64,000 nt of DNA. Origin: CAYFHQ01 sp964342805 (GTDB taxonomy: Bacteria > Bacillota > Clostridia > Peptostreptococcales > Acidaminobacteraceae). The position numbers and the translations under genes were made by a program. Positions within the stretch are counted from its first letter, which is position 1. Each line of letters opens with the position of its first letter. Location of the stretch: positions 5,405 through 69,404 of the forward strand of contig CAYFHQ010000011.1 of NCBI GenBank assembly GCA_964342805.1. Direction: 5' to 3'. Positions 43,768 through 50,610 of this stretch are shown one piece after another. The notes beneath the pieces were generated by a model. That model saw only the letters and a list, made by a program, of their open reading frames with translations. It did not search any database and was not told the DNA's origin.

Positions 43768-44535
43768 TTACTTTTTCTCTTCTGGTAGCTGCAGGTCTAC
43801 GACAATCCCGTAGTGGTCACTGGAACAAAGACCCGTGGACCGGTGGACTTCCTTTCCAAAATTCTCATAGGACGTCATGACGGGGTAGGCCCCTGGAAAA
43901 CAGTCGTGGAGAAAAATACAGTCCACCCGGGCACTGGTGTCCGTGGCAATATCGTCCTTCCACCGGGGGTTGGTTTTCAGGTCCAGGGTTGGCACCAGGG
44001 TGAAACCATGGTGTTCCTCTGCTACTTCCCCCAGGTCAATCCAGTAGGGCTTGGCCTCAGCTCCATGGAGGCTTCTGGCCCCCTTGAGGAAGTGGTGGAC
44101 ACTGGAGGAGTCGTCACAGTTGAAGTCTCCCAGGATAAAACGAAAGCTTACCTCTTGGTCCAGGGCAATATCCTGGGAGTGGATGGCCCCTTTTTCCTTG
44201 GCCAGGGCACTGTCATAGGGATAGTGAACATTGACCAGGGCCATCTTGATGCCGGCCACATCCACGACGGTCAGAAGGACGTTTTCATGGGCCTCTGCCT
44301 TCAAAATTGGATGTTTACTCAGCAGGGTCAGCCCCTCCTCATAACCATCATGGGCAGCAAAGACCTCATGGCCATAGCCAATCTGGTCCTTTAGGTCCTT
44401 GGAAAAGGCCGCATTTGGCACTTCTTGCAAGGCAATAACATCCGCCTTTAACTGCTTGATTTCATTAATGATATGGTCTTTCCTTTCGGGCATACCCCGC
44501 TTACTATTCCATATGTTATAGGTTGCTAGTCTCAT
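43768..44535 (-). CDS. Endonuclease/exonuclease/phosphatase-fold hydrolase
   Basis: A 255-residue EEP-superfamily enzyme. Motifs: TYNIWN (N7), ALQEVP (catalytic Glu), NVHYPYD, LGDFNCD (Asp/Asn pair), and the C-terminal SSDHYG with the catalytic His. The family includes nucleases, sphingomyelinases and phosphodiesterases; no signal peptide is present, so a cytosolic phosphodiesterase is likely. AGAGGAG precedes the ATG. Single gene. Confidence 0.9.
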   Translation of the reverse strand: MRLATYNIWNSKRGMPERKDHIINEIKQLKADVIALQEVPNAAFSKDLKDQIGYGHEVFAAHDGYEEGLTLLSKHPILKAEAHENVLLTVVDVAGIKMALVNVHYPYDSALAKEKGAIHSQDIALDQEVSFRFILGDFNCDDSSSVHHFLKGARSLHGAEAKPYWIDLGEVAEEHHGFTLVPTLDLKTNPRWKDDIATDTSARVDCIFLHDCFPGAYPVMTSYENFGKEVHRSTGLCSSDHYGIVVDLQLPEEKK

Positions 44536-44641
44536 TGTGGTCTCCTCTGGTCGATTGTTTTACTTAATACATGTCCCAGCCATTGTATCATTTCATTTGT
44601 TCTAATGATATAATTTTTAACACGACTGACATACACAAAAA

Positions 44642-44671
44642 TGAGGCTCCGACAAATCTGTCGGAGCCTCA
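44642..44671 (-). terminator. Terminator of the HD-GYP gene
   Basis: Perfect 13-base stem TGAGGCTCCGACA/TGTCGGAGCCTCA with a 4-base loop, 65 bases after the stop. Confidence 0.8.
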
Positions 44672-44735
44672 CTTATTGTCTCATTATGGTCTTGTTACTA
44701 TCGGCCCGATTCACCATCCTCAAGAAAAAGAAGCC

Positions 44736-45989
44736 TTACACATCAACCAGCAAGGCCTTCTGGTATTCCTTTTCCGATTGAAGCTGAATTTCATATAGTT
44801 CCCTATACAGGCCTTGCCCATGGTCACTCAGGGCCCGAAAGACCCGCATGCCCATCTTTTCAACCATTTCCCTTTCGATGATCTCCATGACTTCATCCAG
44901 GGGTAAGGAGGATCGATAGGGGCGATTTTCGGACAGGGCGGTGAACATGTCTGCATAGGACATAATTTCTACTTCCAGGCCAATTTCAGACTCATAGGGC
45001 TTTCTGGGATAGCCGGTCATGTCCTTTTTCTCATGGTGGGCACTGGCCCAATTGGCCATTTTTTCAAACCCATGAATATGCTTGAGGATTTGACGGGTGT
45101 AGTAGGGATGGGACTTCATAATATTGAATTCTTTTTGAGTCAAACCCGCAGACTTCATGATAATTTCTGAGGGGATAGCAATCTTCCCAATATCATGCAA
45201 GTAACCTGCTATTTTTAACTCCTGGCAGGTTTCCTCGGATAAGTTGAGGATCTGGCCCAGTCTGTAAGCAACATGGGCTACCCCTACTGAGTGACAGGCC
45301 GTAAACTCACACTTAAAGTCAATCACCCGGCTAAGGGTATAAACCAACTCCTCCAAGGACTGGTCTGCATGGGAAGGGGCAATGGACTCAATACTGACTA
45401 GGTCCAATAAATCATTCATGGACATGCCATCAATGTCAAACCAAAAATACTCTTTCCAAGACATCTCGTCAAAAGCCTCTACAACCGAAGGGGCAAAGAG
45501 GGTCCCATTGTGGTCCAAAATCACCTGGCGGATATGATCCACCTGGTTCAAGGCGATCTCGTCCCTAGTCAAGAGGATATCCACCCGGTCAGCCAAATGG
45601 AGGAGATAAGACTCCTCAGGTACCAAGGGATTGGCTCCCAAGGGAAGGTCCACATACTTAACATGGTGGTGGCGAATGATCTGGGCAATGTGCTCAAAAA
45701 CCTGGTAGGACCCCAGCATATTGGCTCCAATGGAACAATGGGGTTGGGGCCTTTCTACATCAAGGGTTTTCAATGTATCCGCGTCCTTAACGGTCAAGGC
45801 TCCTATGTCATGAATGGCTGCAGCCACCACCAACCTGGCCAAAGATGGGTCACTTAAACCATAGGCCTGGCCCAAATGATAGGCAATCACTGCCGTTCGT
45901 CTATGATGAAATTTCAACACCGGATTCACAATATCCACTGCTGTGATAAATGTTGAAATGACTTCACTCATTTTCACTTCATTGAGCAT
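44736..45989 (-). CDS. Tandem HD / HD-GYP domain phosphodiesterase
   Basis: A 417-residue soluble protein with two HD domains. The first (about 15-150; HHRRTAVIAYHLG, AAIHDIGAL) is HD-type; the second (about 220-400; YLHDIGKIAIP, HHEKKDMTGYP, EIMSYADMFTALSENRPYR) has the HD-GYP signature of cyclic-di-GMP phosphodiesterases. Absence of a receiver or membrane part leaves its input unknown. AGGGGGGAAT precedes the ATG. Confidence 0.92.
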   Translation of the reverse strand: MLNEVKMSEVISTFITAVDIVNPVLKFHHRRTAVIAYHLGQAYGLSDPSLARLVVAAAIHDIGALTVKDADTLKTLDVERPQPHCSIGANMLGSYQVFEHIAQIIRHHHVKYVDLPLGANPLVPEESYLLHLADRVDILLTRDEIALNQVDHIRQVILDHNGTLFAPSVVEAFDEMSWKEYFWFDIDGMSMNDLLDLVSIESIAPSHADQSLEELVYTLSRVIDFKCEFTACHSVGVAHVAYRLGQILNLSEETCQELKIAGYLHDIGKIAIPSEIIMKSAGLTQKEFNIMKSHPYYTRQILKHIHGFEKMANWASAHHEKKDMTGYPRKPYESEIGLEVEIMSYADMFTALSENRPYRSSLPLDEVMEIIEREMVEKMGMRVFRALSDHGQGLYRELYEIQLQSEKEYQKALLVDV

Positions 45990-46086
45990 ATTCCCCCCCT
46001 GAACTCACCTGAACACCATCTTATATGTACCCGGAATGGGGAACCTATATCAGTTGAATCAACAGGTCCTTTCAAGACAAAAACAC

Positions 46087-46124
46087 CCCTCTGCAGCCAT
46101 AAAAAACCTATGAGCTGCCGAGGG
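46087..46124 (-). terminator. Terminator of the activase operon
   Basis: Arms CCCTCTGCAGC / GCTGCCGAGGG with one mismatch, 20 bases after the stop. Confidence 0.7.
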
Positions 46125-46143
46125 ATGCTTCCTATATGTTTAC

Positions 46144-46896
46144 TTATTCCTTCTTTTGTCTGGCTCCAATCATAGCCGCCCCAATCGCACCGACATATTG
46201 GCCATTTTCATGGGTAACAACCTCCATGCCCAAGTGGGTGGACAAGGACGACTGCATGGCCGCCACATTGGACAGGCCTCCACTGAAGAAGACCTTGCCC
46301 TGAAGGGGTAGCCGCATGGCCATGTTGGCCGTGCGCCTGCAAATGGACTCCACAACCCCCTTGGCTATGGAGGCTGGTTCCACGTCCTGGGCCAGTAGGC
46401 TGACCACTTCACTCTCAGCAAAAACGGTGCACATGCTACTGATCTTGGCCGGGGAGGCCCCCACCACCATGGTGTCCATGTCATCCATATCCATTTGCAA
46501 CAAACGAACAATGACCTCCATAAAACGCCCAGTCCCAGCAGCACACTTGTCATTCATCAAAAAGTCCCGAACATAGCCCCCCTGGTCCAGGAGGATAATC
46601 TTGCTATCCTGGCCTCCAATGTCTATAACAGCACCAATGTCTTCATGGATAAAGCCCGCACCCAGGCCATGACAGGTAATCTCCGTCACCTGCTTGTCAG
46701 AAGCCTTCAGAAGGTTTCGCCCATATCCCGTGGTCACGGTGTAGGCCCCCTCTTCGTAGAGTTCAGCATGGACGGCCTCCAGGGTTTTTCTAGGATTGGG
46801 ACCCGTTGGCACCATGATCTTTTTTTCTATAACTGCCCCATCCATTCGGACACCCTTGGTCATGGTGGACCCAGAGTCTATACCAATGGACTTCAT
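46144..46896 (-). CDS. ATP-dependent activase/reductase of the HgdC/BcrAD family
   Basis: A 250-residue ASKHA-fold ATPase. Nucleotide motifs IGIDSGSTMTKG and IDIGGQDSK; the two cluster cysteines are C118 (NDKCAAGTGRF) and C156 (SSMCTVFAESEV), which in a homodimer hold one 4Fe-4S cluster. These proteins use ATP to send a very low-potential electron to a dehydratase or double-cubane enzyme. Its ATG overlaps the stop of the partner gene (TAATG), so the two are translationally coupled. It is extremely O2-sensitive in known members. Confidence 0.95.
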   Translation of the reverse strand: MKSIGIDSGSTMTKGVRMDGAVIEKKIMVPTGPNPRKTLEAVHAELYEEGAYTVTTGYGRNLLKASDKQVTEITCHGLGAGFIHEDIGAVIDIGGQDSKIILLDQGGYVRDFLMNDKCAAGTGRFMEVIVRLLQMDMDDMDTMVVGASPAKISSMCTVFAESEVVSLLAQDVEPASIAKGVVESICRRTANMAMRLPLQGKVFFSGGLSNVAAMQSSLSTHLGMEVVTHENGQYVGAIGAAMIGARQKKE

Positions 46897-48062
46897 TAGA
46901 GCATCTCGATAAAGGCAGCCATTCGGGTGTTCAGCTGGCCCACATCGGAAGTCGAATAGTCTGTTTCCACACTCATGTAAGGGCGGTCTTTGTCATTGAC
47001 AAAGCGTTTAACAGACGTTGTTTCAATGGCATAGGTATGGCAGGCCTGGAGGACCACTTCTATAACCGCGTCCACCTGGTAGTCGTCCAGGGCCCGGTCT
47101 AAGAGGTCAAAACGGTGGGGATTTGGCGACATGCAGGAACATCCGATTTTCAGGTACTTGTCAGCCAAGGCTTGGTAGACGTCCTCCTGGCTTTCGTCAA
47201 CCAGGTCTTCAACTGCCTTTGCCCCCATGCAGTTTTCATAGAAAACCACCCGGCCCCCATTGTCCTCAATGGCCTTGACCACCTTCTCCGTCACACCGCC
47301 GATGGGGCAACCTGTAATCAGTATCCGTGGCTTGTCTTCTAGAACTTGACCCGCCTCATAAGCTGTCTTCACTTTTTCCGTTAAGGCTTCCAGCTCTCGA
47401 ATACTGTCTTCTTTTTCAAACTTAAAGGTAGACCCATAAAGGACTTTGAGTAGGTCAACTCCGCCAATAGCCGATGGCTTCAACTTGCCCAGGGCATAAA
47501 AATCCTTTAAGGCTTTCCGTTCTCTGTTTCTCAGGACAACCGCTTCTCTAACCTGGTCGTCAGTAATGGTCACGTCAAATTGGTCCTCAAGGACACCTTT
47601 TAGCTTCTTGATCTCGTCAATCCACATACCCAATGATCGATCTGCAACTGGGTTGTGGGGCAACTCCATCACATGGACTGGCTTATACTCACCCATGAGT
47701 TCAAACATTTTCCGCTTGCCATCGCAAGTCGTTTCCCCTACCACCAAGTCACTGAAGAAGAAGTAGGGGCACTTGTCTGTTTTGCCAAACCCATAGCTGG
47801 ACTTGATCAGGGGACAGAGGTTTCTTGGCAGGTCCTTTTCTGCTTCTGTAATGGTCTCGTCTGATGTTGCACATAGGGAAACGATTGCCGCTCCCATGGC
47901 AAGTGGTAGTTCCTGTGGCATAAAGGTGCAGAATGTTCCGACCATGGGGCGATTTTGCTCCTTAAAGGCCTTTGCTCCCAAGAAGCCATTACGTCTGGCT
48001 TCAGAAAAACTTTCGAAGATTTCAGGTAGTTCCTTTTTGATTTTGTCTACTTTTACAGTCAT
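46896..48062 (-). CDS. 2-hydroxyacyl-CoA dehydratase-like / double-cubane cluster protein
   Basis: A 388-residue HgdB/FldC-fold Fe-S protein. Cysteines cluster in conserved spots: C45 (TFCTFMPQE), C83 (NLCPLIKSSYG), C98 (KCPYFF), C113 (TTCDGK), then GCPIGG, ENCMGA, GCSCMS and QACHTY. True 2-hydroxyacyl-CoA dehydratases are heterodimers; here only one such subunit is encoded, directly before an activase, which is the layout of double-cubane cluster proteins (DCCP, E. coli YjiM/YjiL type) that reduce small molecules at an Fe8S9 cluster. The natural substrate is unknown. AAGGAGGG precedes the ATG. Confidence 0.85.
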   Translation of the reverse strand: MTVKVDKIKKELPEIFESFSEARRNGFLGAKAFKEQNRPMVGTFCTFMPQELPLAMGAAIVSLCATSDETITEAEKDLPRNLCPLIKSSYGFGKTDKCPYFFFSDLVVGETTCDGKRKMFELMGEYKPVHVMELPHNPVADRSLGMWIDEIKKLKGVLEDQFDVTITDDQVREAVVLRNRERKALKDFYALGKLKPSAIGGVDLLKVLYGSTFKFEKEDSIRELEALTEKVKTAYEAGQVLEDKPRILITGCPIGGVTEKVVKAIEDNGGRVVFYENCMGAKAVEDLVDESQEDVYQALADKYLKIGCSCMSPNPHRFDLLDRALDDYQVDAVIEVVLQACHTYAIETTSVKRFVNDKDRPYMSVETDYSTSDVGQLNTRMAAFIEML

Positions 48063-48196
48063 GGTAGCCCTCCTTATTTATCGAGTCCAATTATCTTATA
48101 GGTTTGGAGAGATTACCAATAGAGAAATAATATGGATGTTAGGCCATACATAAAAAAGGTTTATACCCGACTAAAGCACTGAGATTGACAAGACAA

Positions 48197-48227
48197 AACC
48201 CTTAGGCTTTCCAGCAACCTAAGGGTT
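48197..48227 (-). terminator. Terminator of the alcohol dehydrogenase-kinase operon
   Basis: Perfect stem AACCCTTAGG/CCTAAGGGTT with a T-rich tail on the minus strand. Confidence 0.85.
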
Positions 48228-48259
48228 AAAGAAATTGGGGCAGATGCGCATCTTGCCTA

Positions 48260-49261
48260 CTAAAATCGGATCTCCACTTGAAAACCTTGGCCCACTTGGC
48301 TGTGGGCAGTGATGGTTCCTCCCAGGTACTTGGTGACCAGGTTTTGGACGATATACATGCCCAGGCCTGACCCTCCAGCCCCCCTTGTGGTTGTGAAGAA
48401 GGGGTCAAAAATATTGCGAAGCAAGGCAGGGTCTACCCCCTTGCCATTGTCCTTCACCTCAAGAATATGGCCGCCCTTGATGGTTCGCATGACGATTTGA
48501 ATGGTGCCCCTGGCCCCCTTGTCGAAGCCATGGATCAAGGCATTCATGACTAAATTGGTCAGGATCTGACTGAAGACGCCCGGATAGCCACTGATTTTCA
48601 AATCCTCGTCACAAAGGATTTGGACTTCCACTTCATACCGCCTCAACTCTGGTGTTAAGTTTGAAATAATGGAATGGAAATATTGGACAACCTGAAAGGT
48701 CCGGTGTTCATAATGGCTTTGGTCTGTTGCAATCATTTTAAAGTTCTCGATCAGTTCAACTGCCCGTCCCAGGTTGTTTTCCAGTATGGTGATCCCCTCC
48801 CTGAGAACGCGGAGGTATTCGTCCATTTGCCCCTTTTTCAGCTTGCCTTCTTCATAGGCTTTTGCAAGGGCTTCAAACTCTTGTTTTAGGAAGGATGTAG
48901 AAGTGACACCGATGCCTAGGGGGGTGTTGATTTCATGGGAAATCCCTGCCACAAGGCCACCGAGGGCAGACAGTTTTTCGGTTTGGATCAGGTATTCCTG
49001 GGTCCTTTGTAGCTCCTCGATGGAGGCTTCCAGTTCTGCCGTTCGCTCTGACACCCGCTCTTCCAAGTCTTCATTGAGTGCCTTTAGCTCCTCCTGGGCT
49101 TGGCGGCGTTGGTTGACCTCCTCCTCCAGTTGGCGGTTTTGGTCTTCCAAGAGCTGCTGGCGTTCTAAGAGCTCACGATAGTAGGTCTTGCGCATGGAGC
49201 TCTTCCCAAGGCCCATTAGTTTTCTACGGGTTTCATCATTTCGATTACCAGATTTGCTCAT
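48260..49261 (-). CDS. Soluble sensor histidine kinase
   Basis: A 333-residue kinase with no membrane segment or recognisable sensor. Residues 20-95 form a Gln/Glu-rich coiled coil (LLERQQLLEDQNRQLEEE), HisKA has H109 in AGISHEINTPLG, and the ATPase domain shows NLVMNALIHGF, DNGKGVD, GGSGLGMYIV. Its start overlaps the alcohol dehydrogenase gene by 17 bp. The kinase core resembles that of the LuxQ-like gene at 27956-30029. No response regulator is adjacent, so its partner is elsewhere. The coiled coil could bind a protein partner. Confidence 0.9.
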   Translation of the reverse strand: MSKSGNRNDETRRKLMGLGKSSMRKTYYRELLERQQLLEDQNRQLEEEVNQRRQAQEELKALNEDLEERVSERTAELEASIEELQRTQEYLIQTEKLSALGGLVAGISHEINTPLGIGVTSTSFLKQEFEALAKAYEEGKLKKGQMDEYLRVLREGITILENNLGRAVELIENFKMIATDQSHYEHRTFQVVQYFHSIISNLTPELRRYEVEVQILCDEDLKISGYPGVFSQILTNLVMNALIHGFDKGARGTIQIVMRTIKGGHILEVKDNGKGVDPALLRNIFDPFFTTTRGAGGSGLGMYIVQNLVTKYLGGTITAHSQVGQGFQVEIRF

Positions 49262-50384
49262 AGATCTTTTTCACATCCTCAGCTGTAACTTGTCTTGGAT
49301 TGGTTGCTATGCATGGGTCATGGAGGACCCAGTGGATCATGGCCTCCATTTGCTGGCGGTCGGCATTCATTGACCCTAGACGCTGGTTGACCCGCAGGTG
49401 GTCAATGAAATGACGGTACATGTCTGTTAGACGCCACTGGTCAGGCGTCCCAGGAAAGACAGACTGGTAAACTTCCTCCAAGGCCCCGTAAGCCTCCCTG
49501 GCATGGTCATAGTTAAAGCGGACACTTTCCTCTAGTAGTATGCCGTTGAGTTCCCCGTGGACCAGGTCAAACCGGCCACCCAGGGCATGGGCAATGGCAT
49601 GGATAATGCCTAGGCTGGCGTTTGAAAAGGCCAGGCCTGCATGGTTGGACGCCAGGAGCATTTTCCTCCGAGCCAATAGGTTGCCTGGTTCCCTGGCAGC
49701 TACTGGAAGCCAGGTTAATACCAGTCGTGCCGCCTCCTTGGCATGGAGGTCTGAAAAGGGAGACGAGGCGTTGCTGGCCATGGCCTCCGTGGCATGGGCC
49801 AAGACGTCAAGGCCAGAGTCCACCGTTAGGTCAAAGGGCTTGGTCAGGGTGGTTTCTGGATCAACCAAGGCCAGGTCAGGGACCAACATTTTGCTGACCA
49901 AGGCCATTTTATGTTTGGTTTTGGTGTTGGTGATGATGGCAAACTGGGAGATTTCTGCCGCACTCCCCGCCGTTGAAGGAATACAGATCAAGGGGGGAAT
50001 AGACATACAGATTTCGTCTACACCCTCGTAGCGGTGGATGGGCCCCACATTGGATACCAAAACACCCACCCCCTTGGCGCAGTCAATAACAGACCCACCA
50101 CCCACGGCTAAAATAACGTCACAGGCCTCCTCATTATAGAGCTTGCCTATGGCCTCACTTTCGTAGTCCCTGGGGTTGACTGAGGTCTCCGTGGCTAATA
50201 TCCACTGAATACCCGCTTGGTCTAGTCCCTCTAGGATATCCCCAAACCAGGCTTGCTGGCTAACGATGGGACCTGAAACGATCAGGGCCTTTGAGGCCCC
50301 TAAATTCTTTATATATTGTCCAGCCAGGCTTCTCGCCCCCTCACCGAAGACGATTTCTGGCGCTACAAACTTCCGAAGTTCCAT
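49245..50384 (-). CDS. Iron-containing (type III) alcohol dehydrogenase
   Basis: A 379-residue NAD(P)H-dependent dehydrogenase. Cofactor motif GGGSVIDCAKG (about 95-105), PSTAGSAAE, and metal ligands in LVDPETT, DVLAHATEA, IIHAIAHALGG and LVHGELNG. Interconverts alcohols and aldehydes, e.g. in fermentation; substrate not predictable. TTGGAGG precedes the ATG. The overlapping downstream histidine kinase is an unusual partner. Confidence 0.94.
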   Translation of the reverse strand: MELRKFVAPEIVFGEGARSLAGQYIKNLGASKALIVSGPIVSQQAWFGDILEGLDQAGIQWILATETSVNPRDYESEAIGKLYNEEACDVILAVGGGSVIDCAKGVGVLVSNVGPIHRYEGVDEICMSIPPLICIPSTAGSAAEISQFAIITNTKTKHKMALVSKMLVPDLALVDPETTLTKPFDLTVDSGLDVLAHATEAMASNASSPFSDLHAKEAARLVLTWLPVAAREPGNLLARRKMLLASNHAGLAFSNASLGIIHAIAHALGGRFDLVHGELNGILLEESVRFNYDHAREAYGALEEVYQSVFPGTPDQWRLTDMYRHFIDHLRVNQRLGSMNADRQQMEAMIHWVLHDPCIATNPRQVTAEDVKKIYEQIW

Positions 50385-50484
50385 GGTTTTCCTCCAATCA
50401 TACTTAGGCTATTTGTACCCTCAATTGGTGGATTTAAGCGTAGGTGAAATCGACCGGGTTTCCATGGCTTAATTCCAGTAAAAA

Positions 50485-50505
50485 AGCCACCCATGTTGGG
50501 TGGCT
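50485..50505 (-). terminator. Terminator of the GTPase-nuclease fusion gene
   Basis: Stem AGCCACCC/GGGTGGCT, 5-base loop, then six T in the minus transcript. Confidence 0.85.
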
Positions 50506-50610
50506 AGGTTGTCAACATAGTCAACAGGATAGAGGCCGCAGACAAATCGTCCAAATCTAATAAGACGCTTATTTCATTCTATACAAAAGGTTATTGTGAG
50601 ACCCGTTTCA

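Noticed and set aside
46896..48062. Call as a (R)-2-hydroxyglutaryl-CoA dehydratase
   Set aside because: Only one dehydratase-type subunit is present and there is no CoA-transferase or second subunit nearby; the double-cubane type layout fits better.
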